The notes under the pieces are model-generated. The model was not told the origin of the DNA. It worked only from the letters and a program-made list of their open reading frames with translations, and made no database searches. 64,000 bases of DNA from Rhipicephalus microplus (taxonomy: Eukaryota; Arthropoda; Arachnida; Ixodida; Ixodidae): contig NC_134705.1 in assembly GCF_043290135.1 (NCBI RefSeq), forward strand, positions 53,909,771-53,973,770, written 5' to 3'. Below, one piece after another: positions 1 through 10,740 of the stretch (position 1 is its first letter; the number at the start of each line of letters is the position of its first letter). A program made the position numbers and the translations under genes.

Positions 1-825
1 CTTTTATTGTAATAGCTACATTCTAGTGTATTTTGAAAGAAGCGGCTGGCAGATGATTTTATTCTACATATATCTTTATTTTCTAAAATTCGGTCTGATT
101 TGGTATACTACTGCAAGTTTGGAATTTCATGCTTAAAGAATATCGTGTTTATTAAAAGTGGAGCCTGTTCTAAAATATTGCCCCAGTTTTAAATTGATTG
201 TGACACCCCCGCTAGTTCTAACTGGTTCGCGCTTTGTCTGTATATAGTCCAATTTTTTGTTTGGTCGTTAACTTCGCAGCGCTGCCTTTACGTACAGTAA
301 CTGGTTAATATTTCACCCTGCTTTTGCGTGTCCATTCGATGTTTCTTGATATTGCATTGTATCACGGCGACATGACATTTTGTGATGCAATCGTTATTTT
401 ACATTTTTACGTAAATTATTCTGCATGGTTAGGATGGGGCAACAGTATCAAGTCATTGTATTTGCGGTTATTTTTTTCACTTCTGTATTATTATTTCTCC
501 AGTATTCTTAATGTCTGAACACATAAGAGATACTGTGAAAAGAATATCCCTTTTCACGACTGTCGAGTCCTTTTATTCATTAGAATACTCCTAGGCTTGC
601 CTGTTATGCACCATCCATGACACGAAACATGCAAACTGTGGCGTGTCAATGTAGAAATTGCAGTTTGCTTTAATACGACATTTCCGTATATTTATTAAAT
701 AAGACATGCTGCATTGTACTATTGTTCTTGCTGTTTGTATACTTCGCTGCACTGTACTTCTCCATTGAATTGAAGCATGTTAAAACCCATTCTTTATTTG
801 AAAGTACAAATACAGGATCTTCTGA
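1..825. other. unassigned AT-rich sequence
   Basis: No reading frame longer than about 70 codons, no repeat structure and no recognisable family were seen. It forms the left flank of the Penelope-like remnant. Confidence 0.5.
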
Positions 826-942
826 ACTCAGTGTAGTGCTGAGCAAGAAAACCATCTTTCTCGTTTCTAACAATGTTAGCGTGCTCTCTCAGCCGATCAA
901 GAAATGGGAAAGATGGTTTTCTTGCTCAGCACTGCACTGAGT
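826..942. repeat. 35-bp inverted repeat with 47-nt spacer
   Basis: The arm at 826-860 is the reverse complement of 908-942 with one mismatch. The right arm lies inside the Penelope-like reading frame, so the left arm is an inverted copy of element coding sequence. Penelope-like elements often carry inverted partial copies at their ends, so this may be a remnant of that arrangement rather than a functional hairpin. Confidence 0.85.
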
Positions 943-1124
943 GCAATTGTGCGCCCGTTTTCAAGGACACAGTGACGCTGTACAAGCACAGAAATGAGCG
1001 CACCCGAGTCATTGTCGAGGCCGCGCAGATGGCACGCGAACAGGTGCCTTGTATGAGCAAGCCCTCCGGGGCTCTGTCAGAGAAAGAACTCAGGCTTCTC
1101 GAAGGTTCCCGTGTGCGCAAGTAG
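900..1124 (+). pseudogene. Penelope-like element, C-terminal end of the RT/GIY-YIG protein (fragment)
   Basis: The frame ending at 1124 encodes about 70 residues with a Cys-rich start (HCTECNC) followed by a charged helix and a C-terminal PS..LSEKELRLLE pattern. From memory of arthropod Penelope-like retroelements, this is the stretch that closes the GIY-YIG endonuclease domain after the RT. No RT motifs remain upstream, so this is a severely 5'-truncated copy. Family assignment is by pattern recognition only; a translated search against Penelope proteins would settle it. Confidence 0.5.
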
Positions 1125-1547
1125 GTATATTATCTTTACTTTTCTGTTTCGTTTACCTTTCTGTTTTATTTTCTTATAAATTTTTCTGTGTCGTTTTTTT
1201 GTGCTTTTGTGTTTGTCTTTGTTTTTTCTCTTACTCATGTTCTGCTCTTTGTGCCATATGGTTTTTATCACATGGTTACTGTCTCCTCTATATATTTTCA
1301 TGCTCTGCGCAATAAACTCAGTTGGAAGTTAGCGCTCGTGTCTTTCGTGTCCCTCTTCTCTCTGTGTCGTCATTTTGTTCTCGCGCTCTAACTATCGTCA
1401 TGCCATACCAACTAGCCCAAGCTGCCACACTTCTATGCTGCTTAAAACTAAGTTGCTAACTAGTCTCAAACAGGCTTGATGTCGGGTAAGGAAAGTGCGT
1501 TAATATGAGTAATGAAGCATTTTAGAACATCAAAAGAACAACCAGGC
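1125..1547 (+). other. T-rich tract and probable Penelope 3' flank, then target DNA of the outer LTR element
   Basis: Positions 1136-1240 are strongly T-rich. An AATAAA signal lies at 1311-1316, followed by pyrimidine-rich sequence to about 1430 that resembles 3' ends attached to tick Penelope copies. The last 60 bases are the target into which the outer LTR element inserted. The shadow frames here are low-complexity and were not called. Confidence 0.35.
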
Positions 1548-1552
1548 GTCAC
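1548..1552. repeat. target-site duplication GTCAC, left copy
   Basis: GTCAC directly precedes the 5' LTR and is repeated exactly at 16631-16635, directly after the 3' LTR. Confidence 0.85.
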
Positions 1553-2634
1553 TCTCACAAATGAGTGCTCAAAAAGGGAGCGCACTACCAAGTTCTGGCG
1601 GCGGTGACGGTGACGGGCGCCGGAGGGGCACCAGAAGGGCAACGCTAAAGAAGAAAACAAGCATCCAAAGACTGTCCGGGCGCGCTGTCTCTCCCTCTCG
1701 AAAGCGTAGTTTCGCCGACCAACCTCTTCACATTGGCCGCCCAGCAAGCCTTCGAAAGATCTGGAAGGAAAGGGGCGTGTTGATGTAGAGTCCCATCGCG
1801 AGTCACGGATGGCCCTCAAAACGTCTCGCTCTTTCCCCAGCCTTGGCTGTGCATCGTGCCGACGAAACGATTAGAATTTTCAGGAATCTAGCGCGAAAGG
1901 TATTTCAGTGAGCAGCGGAGAAGGGAGATCAGGAGAAGAAGAAAGTTGCTCCAGTGTGCTTAGGGTGTTTCCGTCATGTCGGTGAAGGTTTTGTCCTTAG
2001 TGACAAAGCAGGAGACGAAGACAGTTTAGGCCAGCGTGCGTAGGCAGAAAATGAAAGTTTTGCGCAAATGTGCGTAGGGTCATTCCGCTGTGTCGGCGAA
2101 GGCTTTTGTCGTCAGTGACAAAGCAGGTGATGAAAAGGGTTTGCCCCTGAAGGGTGAAGGCTAGTGCTAATAGCAGAAAAAGAAAAGTGTGCCTACCACT
2201 ATAGAGCGAAGATGCGTCCTGCAATCGCAACGCGTGGGAAGCCAACGTGTTACCGGCGAGGAAGTTTGGTGCTTGGAGAGCGATCGATTGGAGGCACGAG
2301 GTTTCCCGGAAGAGAAACTTCGGGAGCAGTGGATCGACAGCAGCGCTGGACTTTGCGTGAGTGAATCTTCGCAAAAAATAATTCAGGCTTTGTTACCAAG
2401 ACTTTAGCCTAAATTAGTTTTTGAACTTTTTAGTCGTTAGGAGTCTTGGTTGTTCAATGCATGTGATTGCATTGTAGCGCGTATTGTTGTTTGTGTCCGT
2501 TGTTTTGAGTGTAGTTGATTAAATTTTGTATTACATTGTTTGACTGGTGTCATATCGTGACCAGTCAGGGGTTGATAATTCAACCCTTTTAATTAGCCTG
2601 GCGATCGCCTCCATAATTATTGGGACCTGTGACA
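1553..2634 (+). repeat. 5' LTR of the outer element
   Basis: Homologous by eye to 15397-16630 and, reversed, to 9196-10359, 13089-14253 and 35764-36509. The start (TCTCACA for TGTCACA) is decayed and the end is GACCTGTGACA. Compared with the other copies about 230 bp near the U5 end are missing, between roughly 2550 and 2580. Like its partner it carries a roughly 113-bp internal tandem duplication (about 1975-2120) not present in the inner copies. Confidence 0.88.
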
Positions 2635-2641
2635 ATAATTC

Positions 2642-2660
2642 TGGCGTCCGTGACAGGACC
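2642..2660 (+). promoter_or_regulatory. primer binding site, tRNA-Arg type
   Basis: TGGCGTCCGTGACAGGACC starts 7 bases after the LTR. It matches, with one difference, the complement of the 3' end of animal tRNA-Arg (TGGCGACCGTGACAGGA), the primer of mdg1/412-type elements. This identification is from memory of that tRNA. Confidence 0.65.
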
Positions 2661-2838
2661 TTCTTGGTGAACAGTGTGTCCCAAGTAGTGAGAAAGGGCC
2701 TCGAGTTGTTGATAGTGCTATCGGAACAATTTTTGTGTGTTGCTCAGTGTTCTCGTTAACGAGTTTACAGAGAGTCTTTCGATAGACTGAGTTAGGCAGA
2801 TATTTTTGCACGTGGCAAGGTTTTATTTGCGAGACACC

Positions 2839-4866
2839 ATAGATCTCAAGATGTTAGTAGCTCTTGGTGAGAAGACAGGTCTTTGTCGCGCCGAACTACG
2901 GAAGTGGGTCAGCCAGAAGGAAAAAGGAGAAAAAGAGAGGGCTAAGGAAGAAAAAGCAGCTGAGCTGGAGAGGGAGAGGTTGGCAGCCGAGAGGTTGAAA
3001 GAAGAAAGAGAGCAACAATTAAAGTCGGAGTTGGAGAGAGAGAGGTTGTCAGCTGAGAGGACGAAAGAATAAAGAGAGGGAAAGCAGCGACAGCTTAAAT
3101 AAGAAAGAGAGAAGCAATTGAAGTTGGAGCTGGAGATTGAAAGGCTAGCAGCTGAGAGGGGGAAAGAAGAAAGAGAGGCGGAGATGGCTGAAAGGGAAGG
3201 GTAGCGGCATAACGAGATGGAACTCGAGCGGCTTCGTTTGCAACAGTGAAGCGAAAATCCCGTCCAAGCTAGAGTTGAAAGCAGCGAACGGGAAAATCAT
3301 GGCTTCCACTTGAACCCAAGCAAGCTACCCGTGGCGTTAGATGAAAGGAAGGACGCCCTTGACGCGTACCTTCACAGATTTGAGACGATTGCAAGGAGCC
3401 AGAATTGGGCGGAACGTCAATGGGGAACTGCTTTGAGTATCTGCGTGAGTGGCGAAACGCTCAGTGTGTATGGCGGACTGACGCCGACCGATGCAGCCAA
3501 CTATCCAAAGCTGCTTCACTGGAGTGATTTTGATTTATGGTTGAAGGTTTCAGGGGCAGATTTCGGACAGGGAAGCCAAATGATGGTGAGACGGCTACGC
3601 ACTACGCTGCCCGACTTAGCCATTATTTCGACAGGTGCATCAAACTTTCAGGTACAGCACAGGTGTACGATGAGCTTAGAGAGCTCCTTATTAGAGAGCA
3701 ATTTCTTACCATTTGCTACCCAAGCCTGTCGCTGTACTTGAAAGAGAGTAGGGATAAGTCCCTTGAAGACATGCTTCAACTGGCCGACTAATTATTGGAA
3801 GCGCAAGGTGGCACAAATCTGACCAAAGTTAAGAAGGAGTGTCCCGAATATTCGAAGAAATTGGCACCCGAACAAACGAAGCATGCACCAGACAGTGTTC
3901 TGCGACGGTTTTTGTTTAACCGAGTGGGTCACCGCTCTAACAGGTGTTGAAATAACTTTACGAGCCCTACAGTTGTAAAATGCTTCAAATGTGGTCAAAC
4001 CGGGCACAATAAGGCACACCCATTTCGTAACGAAGCCAATCAAACTCACCAAGTAGCCTTTGTGCAGGGGGTACCAAAAGCAGATGATGATGACGTCACC
4101 GACAGATTCGTGGAGTTGAAAAATGGCAAGAAACTTCCTATTGTGCTCGCTGAAATGACAAAACGGCCAACTGGTATTACGAAGGGAATGCCAACGCTGC
4201 CTGGAAAAGTTGCGGGCATGAAGGTTACAGTGGTGAGCAACACAGGTTGCTCTACTGTTATTGTGCGGAGAAACTTGGTGCGGGAAAGCGAACAGGCAAA
4301 ACAAAACCGGTTTGCCTGATTGACAGTACGATTCGTATGCTTCCCGAAGTAGAGATTGAGATTGAAATCCTTTTTTCAGCAGAAAGGTTACGATCCTATG
4401 TATGACGACCCGCCTGTACGACCTCGTCATCGGAAATATCGGTGGAGCGCGAGGGCCGAACGATCCAGAACCTTTGGAAGAAGACCCAAAGATGGAGCCC
4501 TCGCCGACACAGAGACCGCCGGATAAAGTAGAGGAGCATCCTGCGACGGATTCTACCCGAGCACGAGAGAACGTGCCGTGCAGCTGGACTTGCGGAGGAA
4601 CGACCTCAATCGACCGACAGTGAAAAGGTGACGGAGTCCGTGAGCCAGGCCCAATGCCGTGACGTGAACAAACTGGTGAATAACCAGACAAGATCAGTTG
4701 AACGTTATGACCCTTCAGCGGTGTCGAAAGTATCAACGATGGCTGAGACGCCGCCTCGGATACCGTCACTGGAAGGGCTCGCCGGTACAGAATGAGGAAA
4801 AATAAGAAAAGATCGAGCGCGCACCACAAAAAAGGGCACACGCGCAGCTCGGTGTACAAAGGATAG
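2839..4866 (+). pseudogene. gag-pro gene of the outer element, degraded
   Basis: Aligned by eye with the better copy at 10741-12884. In order it encodes a Glu/Lys/Arg-rich coiled coil (about 2900-3240), a capsid-like region (about 3300-3790) with a SCAN-like block around ELRELLIREQFL, one recognisable zinc knuckle (CFKCGQTGHNKAHPFRN, last Cys lost) and an aspartic-protease-like segment with NTGCSTV at about 4240 in place of DTG. The conserved start codon is ATA (2839-2841). Stops interrupt it at about 3070, 3100, 3200, 3249 and 3789, and frames shift around 3510-3540 and 3900-3960. The stop at 4864-4866 matches the natural end in the inner copy, so no pol ever followed in this copy. Product inferred as a virus-like-particle protein. 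Confidence 0.8.
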
Positions 4867-5231
4867 GTGCGGAGGTGTTTGGCAGTGCTAAGTGCAATAT
4901 GTGTTATTATTGTTGTTATCCTGTGTGACAACTGTGTGTCTAGCGATTTAAAATGTTTGTTGCGGTGACGTGATGCGGTCGACAAAATTGTACCAGTGTT
5001 GTAAAGGCACACCCTTGTACGTTTGTATTGTTCGAAATATGTGATGGAAAATTGTACGCATGTACCTGCGGTTATAATTCATGTGTTGTGAAATCGTTAG
5101 ACAATGTACATAGTATCGAGTTTTCTGCTGTGAATGTGACGCGCCATGAGTGATGGATTGTGTTATGGACTGTTGTTGTGTAAACACCGCTCGCACTCAT
5201 TTGTGTGGTTTTGAATATTATGGGATAATAT
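4867..5231 (+). other. 3' untranslated region of the outer element, first part
   Basis: About 365 bp with TGTGTTAT-like simple sequence. It aligns with the 3' untranslated region of the inner copy (10375-10740, reversed). It is broken at ATAT (5228-5231) by the nested element and resumes at 15376. Confidence 0.75.
5228..5231. repeat. target-site duplication ATAT, left copy
   Basis: ATAT precedes the left 134-bp LTR and recurs at 15376-15379. The uninterrupted inner copy shows the empty site (ATAATATTCTTAAAG, reversed at 10371-10385), which confirms the 4-bp duplication. Confidence 0.85.
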
Positions 5232-5365
5232 TGTTGCGGGGTCAGTGACTTCTGTATAAACGCAATTACAGAGGAACAACCTCAGGCGAGAATCACAATG
5301 GCTCATTGGCACACTCACGCGTCTATCAGCTGATTCTGTCCTTCATCTTCCTTTACTTCGTAACA
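5232..5365 (-). repeat. 3' LTR, 134 bp
   Basis: Nearly identical to 15242-15375 and of exactly equal length. On the minus strand it begins TGTTACGAAG and ends with CAACA (CATAACA in the partner). No separate TATA box was apparent at this length. Confidence 0.88.
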
Positions 5366-6559
5366 GAACTCCCGGGCGTTGGAGTGCCGTCCTGGCGCGA
5401 GTCCAAAGAAGTGTGACAGAAGTAGTGTTTCATGTGCGAAACATGAACAATGTCAATATGTGACGAACTTAGTGACGTATTGGAGTGCAATGGCGCGATC
5501 TCGTAGTTGACCTCACTAACTTGCCGTAAGAATAAGTAGAGTCCTGCGTATCGAGACAAAAGTTTTTCGGAGAGACCTACACGGCGACACGGTGACCAGG
5601 GGAGCACGCGGTCACCTAGGCAAATGTTATATTACGATGCCGGTGGTCGTAGCGGGCTTTTTGCATATCCTGTGACCTGGTGAGACGAGACTGGGCAACA
5701 TTACGAGTCATGTGAGCCCGATCAATGGCTTCACGAGCGTACTAACAAGCAGATGGCTTGAGAGGTAAGGTAGTTTCAAATGGCAATATGAGGTTGCAAC
5801 CATACAAAAGATAAAAAGGTGCGAGTACCTGGCGTCATGTCGAGATGAATTATATGGGAAAGTCACATCGGCCAACGTGGTATCCTAGTCACGATGATCT
5901 TCGCAGACTTACATCGAAAGCATCTCTGTGAACGTGCGGTTGAGACGTTCAGTTAGGCCATCAGTTTGTGGGAGGTAAACGGTAGATAGCTTATGCGCTG
6001 TGGCACACTGCCGAAGGAGGTCGTCGACAACTTTGGACAAGAAAGAGCGGCCGCGGTCTTAAAGCAGCTGTCGGGGTGCAGCGTGGTGTGAGATGACGTC
6101 ATGAAGAAGAAAATCTGCGACGTCAGTGGCGGAACTGGTTGGCATGGCCTTTTTTATCGCGTAACGGGTCGCATAATCTGTGGCGACGGCGATTCTTTTA
6201 TTTCCCAGTGTCGTCGTCGGAAAAGGGCCAAGAAGGTCGAGTCCCACGCGATGAAATGGTTCAGAGGGGACTTCGATTGGGTGCAGCTGTCCAGCTGGCA
6301 GCAGAGAAGTTCTTTCCCGGCGCTGGCAGAGGTCGCAAGCGGCGGCATATCGACGAACGGCGCGGTACAGTCCATGCCAGGAGAACCGACGTCGCACGTG
6401 GTCGTATGTGCGGGAAACAGCGAGGTGTCCCGCTGTTGGTGCGTCGTGAAGTTGTTCAAGTATGGCAGGCCGTACATGACGGGGAATGACAAGCAGAAGC
6501 TCAGGGCCTTCAGTGCTGACGTTGCGGTTGTAGAGGATGCCGTCATTCAGCACGAACAT
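5366..6559 (-). pseudogene. integrase domain of gypsy pol
   Basis: The first frame (6559-6059) shows an HHCC-type zinc-binding region (HDAPTAGH ... CDLCQ) and the start of the catalytic core (GLDLLGPFP, TDYATRYA). After an in-frame TAA at about 6058 the same frame continues with DRGRSF and then TDGLTERLNR, so all three DDE acidic residues are visible. A C-terminal part with SPHIDIVHVxHMKHY-like sequence follows in another frame (5607-5366). Integrase inserts cDNA into the genome; this copy is broken by stops near 6058 and 5930 and by a frameshift after 5700. Confidence 0.85.
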
Positions 6560-6619
6560 ACGCGATTCGACGTCACGGCTGTCAGACTGAATGGCGTCGA
6601 TGATAGTGCGTACTGACTC

Positions 6620-7166
6620 ATCCCGTCATTGTTGAATGCGCATATCGCTGATATCAGTAAACGCCATCACGCTGCTCTCCAGGTCAGTCGCGACGGGATC
6701 AGGAGGGTTCACCGGATGACGAGAAAGACAGTCTCCGTCCTGGTGCAAACGGCCAGACTTGTAGCTGACGCTAAACAAAAATTCCTGAAGCCTCAAAGCC
6801 CAGCGACCCAGACGTCCAGTCGGGTCCTTCAGAGAAGTCAGCCGGCAGAGCGCGTGGTGGTCCGTAACGACGGAGAACATGCGACCATATAATTACGGCC
6901 GGAACTTGGCGACAGCCTAAACTAAAGCTAAACACTGTCTCTCGGTGATGGAATAATTCCTCTCAGGGGGGAGAAAGCAGGCGACTGGCGTAAGCTATCA
7001 CGCACTGTCTGCCGTGGTGCCGCTGAGCGAGAACTGCGCCAGCACCGTGGCCTCTGGCATTGGTGCGAACTTCTGTGGCAGCAGAAGGATTAAAGTGGGC
7101 AAGTATGGGGCCGTAGTTAAGCAGCCGATGAGAGCGGTGAACGCTTGAGCCTGGTAAGGGCCCCAT
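6620..7166 (-). pseudogene. RNase H domain of gypsy pol
   Basis: Two frames are needed. At 7166-6963 a TNARGHGAGAVLAQ motif stands where active elements have TDASGHG, so the first catalytic Asp is changed. At 6880-6626 the typical end of the domain is seen ([34 protein letters not shown]). It follows the RT without a gap and precedes integrase. It would remove RNA from the RNA:DNA hybrid; it is inactive here. Confidence 0.85.
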
Positions 7167-8125
7167 GAGATTGTGGTATCATTCTTCAGCAAATCTGTGA
7201 GTGGCCTGGCAACGTCGGCGAAGTTTTTCACAAAACGACAAAAGTAGGAACATAAGCCGATGAAGCTCCGGACGTCGGATGTAGAACAGGGCACCGGAAA
7301 GCTACGGACGGCGCGGATTCTTTCAGGATCTGATTGGACGCCATCGGCGTTTACAAGATGGCCCAGAATGGTAATCTGACGGTGGCCAAATTGACATTTC
7401 TTGGAGTTTAGTTGTAGCCCAGCTGTTCTGAAGACTGCGAGAATTGCAGCGAGACGGGTCCGGTGGCTATCGAAAGTAGATAAAAAGACGATCACATCGT
7501 CTAGGTGACAGAAACAAGTAGACCACTTATAACCACGCAAGAGAGAGTCCATCATTTGTTCGAATGTGGCAGGGGCGTTACATAGTCCAAAAGACATGAC
7601 CCTAAACTGGTATAAACCATCAGGTATGATTAAGGCCCTCTTCTCGCGGTCCATCTCATCGACGAAAATCTGGCAGTAGCCGGACCGAAGATCCATAGAC
7701 GAGAAGTACGTAGCGCCGTGCAGACAGTCCAACGCGTCATCGATGCGTGGTAGCGGGTATACGTCCTTTCACGTGATCTTGTTAAGGTGGCGATAGTCAA
7801 CGCAGAAGTGCCAGGTACCGTCCTTTTTCTTCACAAGGACGACAGGGAAAGCCCAAGGACTACTTGATGGCTCTATGACACCTTTGTTGAGCATTTTGTC
7901 AGCTTCTGCTTGGATAACTCTGCGCTTCGTGTGGGAGACACGATAGCGGCGTCGGCGAATGGGACTGGCGTCACCAGTGTTTACATGGTTCTTAACGGTG
8001 GATGTTTGCCCTAGAGGTCTGTCGTCGAAATCTAAAATGTCGGCATACGACGCGAGAAGGTAATGGATGTCGTTGGCTTGCGCAGGATAGAGGTCGGGGG
8101 CAATCATCGAGAAATGACTCGGCAT
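7167..8125 (-). pseudogene. reverse transcriptase domain of gypsy pol
   Basis: From 8125 the frame shows the RT entry motifs ([32 protein letters not shown]), an in-frame TGA at about 7766, then the palm (DLRSGYCQI, FGLCNAPATFEQMMD) and the catalytic box as CHLDDVIVF near 7510, with His for the usual Tyr of YLDD but both Asp kept. ILGHLVNADGV and the thumb/connection follow. Family: Ty3/gypsy. The neighbouring protease and RNase H are in different frames, which points to indels. Confidence 0.9.
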
Positions 8126-8184
8126 AGAACAGATGCTATTAGCTACTGGAGATTGAAGTAAATAGATCTCGGTAGTGAGAGCCG

Positions 8185-9027
8185 CTATTTAGAATTCGTC
8201 AGCATTGAATACGCTGGCCAAGAACATGCCACGAAGAAGCACTTGAGGGCAAAAGCTGAATTGAGAAGTGGGAGCGAGGTACACTTATCAGTGACAGTCA
8301 CAAGCGTATGGCGAATGGCGATGTTGCGCACCAAGAGGACATCGGCGAAAGAAAGAAGAACATATTGACTATCGGGAACCTGTGGCTGTGTGGTCAAAAT
8401 GACGTAGGTGGCTGCCTCAGGTGACAGTCGCACATCCTGAAGAGCGAACAGACGCGGTGGGGCAGTGTGGAGTTCAGCGGTTATCTGAGACAGTTTTAGC
8501 TGAAGGACGCCGGTAGCACAATCGATAAGAGCAGAGTGATTCGACAAGAAGTCCAGGCCTAGGATAACGTCATAAGGGCAGTGGTCAATCACGGCTAAAA
8601 TTACAGAAGCAGTGTGGTCCTTTATACTTAAGTAAGCAGTGCACAGACCGAGAACCATCGGCGTGCCACCATCGGCCACAGGGAGCATTTGGGAAGCCAC
8701 GGGTGTCAGAACTTTCTTTAAACGTGTGCGTAGGCTTGAACTCATGACAGAAATGCTTGCGCCGGTGCCTACAAGTGCTTGTACAGGTACGTCATCTACT
8801 TCAACGTCTAGTACACTAAGTCTGGTAGGAGCAGAGAGAGGATTTGCTGCGGAAGTCGTCAATGCAGCACCATCTCCGCGGGCTGCATTTCTCAGTTTTC
8901 CGAGACAATGCGGCCGGAAACCACGGGGGACGAGAAGCACCGTGGCTGCGGCGGACGGGACGATGGGCGACGTATTTGCGGCGAATGGGACTGGTGCCCA
9001 CGGGGTGAAGGCGAGCGGCTGTACCAT
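8185..9027 (-). pseudogene. retropepsin-type protease and linker of gypsy pol
   Basis: An open frame of about 280 codons. A proline/alanine-rich linker leads to LVGTGASISVMSS at about 8780, where the catalytic DTGA has become GTGA. The second conserved block, YDVILGLDFL, lies at about 8570. The protease would cleave Gag and Pol. Loss of the catalytic Asp makes this copy inactive even though the frame is open. Confidence 0.8.
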
Positions 9028-9195
9028 GTGTTCCGAGAATGGTCACCGGCATGGGATTCTTCGGCAGGTAAAAATTTGCGGATGGTACCGCGGAAACAGG
9101 TCATATTGGTCGTTGCAAGAACTGCCGAGGACCATGTGTTGCGTTAGTAACGAGCAATATGTCCAATGCGGTAGCAGTTGAAAAATATAGGGCGT
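9028..9195 (-). pseudogene. gag, 3' part with zinc knuckle (continues from 14254)
   Basis: Directly after the nested element the gag frame resumes with FFNCYRIGHIARY followed by a stop, a CCHC knuckle whose first Cys is Phe and whose last Cys is replaced by TAA. Arg/Ser/Pro-rich sequence then leads towards the protease. The split lies a few codons upstream of the knuckle. Confidence 0.75.
9191..9195. repeat. target-site duplication GGCGT, left copy
   Basis: GGCGT precedes the innermost element; GGCGG follows it at 14254-14258. Four of five bases match. Confidence 0.7.
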
Positions 9196-10359
9196 TGTCA
9201 CACAGGTCCCATTAATTAGGGAGGTGATCGCCGGGCTAATTCCAAGGGCCAAAATATCGGCCCCCCGAACGGCACCACGAAAGCGTGGACAATTTAGAAG
9301 TGGTCCTTTTTGGCGCGCCAGCGGACGCCGGCTGTGGCCCAAACAACAAGTCAGAGCCGAGAGTTGATAAACAAACAAAATTATATTCTCAATAAAGGCA
9401 GGTCGAAAACCATGCACAAGTATGCACACTCCACAAGAGTTGAGTACAATATGTCACGAATCAATCAACGTACTACACAGTAAAATCAGCCACACTCGAA
9501 ACAACGGACACAGACAACAATACACACAACAATGCAGTCGCATGCATTGAACAACCAAGACACTTAAAGACTAAAGAGATAGAAAACATATTCAGTCCAA
9601 AGTTCTTGGAACAAAATTCTGGATGATACTCTTCCGAGAATCACTCACTCAAAGTCCCGCGTTGTTGTCGTTCTGCCGCCCCCGAAGTTTCTCTTCCAGG
9701 AAACCTCGGCGAAGTTTCTCTTCCAGGAAACCTCGCGTTTTCAATTGGCCACTCTCCAAGCTTCAGACTTCTTCGCCGGAAACACGTCGGCTTCACACGC
9801 GCAGCTGTTGCCACGCGTCTTCGCTCGATAGCGGTAAACACACACTCTTGCCTGTAGCTCGAGTCGTCACCCCTCAGGTGGAAATCATCTTCTTCTCCTG
9901 CTTTGTCTCTACGGACAAAACCTTCGCCGACTACACGGCGGAATCCCTACGCGCTCTGGCGCTAACTTGCGTCTTCTCCTGATCTCTCATCTCCGCTGCT
10001 CGGTTAAATACCTTCCACGCGACATTCCAGAAAGTTCTCATCATTTCGTCGGCGCGATGCGCAGCGGAGGCTGGGGGAAGGCGCGAGACTACGAGGGCCG
10101 TCCCCGACAGATGACTCAACCCGGCATAACACGCCCCTTTCCTTCTAGAAATTTCGAGTGCTTGCTCGGCCGCCGATGTGGGGTGATAAGGTTCGTCGGC
10201 GAAGCCACGCTTCCGAGGGGAGAGAGTCGCGCGCCAGGGTAGCCTTGGTTGTTTGTTTTCTCTTTTTTTGTTCTTTTATCGTTGACCTCGCGGCGTCACT
10301 CCGGCGTTTCGTCGCGAGAATTCGGCGGCGCGCCCTTTTTGAACGCTCGTTCTGTGACA
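9196..10359 (-). repeat. 3' LTR of innermost element
   Basis: 1164 bp, closely matching 13089-14253. On the minus strand, GGTATTTAAC at about 10000-10010 is the best TATA-like core. A 26-bp unit with AGGTTTCCTGGAAGAGAAAC is tandemly doubled at about 9680-9735, a mark shared with 13089-14253 and 35764-36509 but not with the outer LTRs. Confidence 0.92.
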
Positions 10360-10374
10360 CTACCCCCCACTTTA
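10360..10374 (-). promoter_or_regulatory. polypurine tract
   Basis: On the minus strand AAAGTGGGGGGTAG abuts the 3' LTR, the expected primer for plus-strand DNA synthesis. Confidence 0.8.
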
Positions 10375-10740
10375 AGAATATTATCTCATAATATTCAAAA
10401 CCACACAAACGAGCGCGAACAGTCACCACACACTCTCAATGACTGTAACATAGTCCGTCGCTCATGACACGTCACATTCACAATATATCACTCAATACAA
10501 TTGGACATTGCAATTCAATCTCACACACATGAAATATAACCGCAGGTACATGAGTACAACGCTTCATCACACATTCCAAACAATACAAATGTACAAGGTT
10601 CTGTATTTACAACAATTATACAACACTATAGATCACTTCACAGCACAGACACTTCGACATTTGTGACACAGGATAACACAACATTAACACAACATATGGC
10701 ACTCAGCACTGCCAAACACATTCTGATTCGACTCCAGCAC
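10375..10740 (-). other. 3' untranslated region of innermost element
   Basis: About 365 bp between the gag-pro stop (10741-10743) and the purine tract, homologous to 4867-5231. It has no coding capacity and holds no remnant of pol. Confidence 0.8.

Noticed and set aside
3792..5012. 406-codon minus-strand frame
   Set aside because: Lies antisense to the gag-pro pseudogene of the outer element; no domain recognised. Long antisense frames are common opposite such genes.
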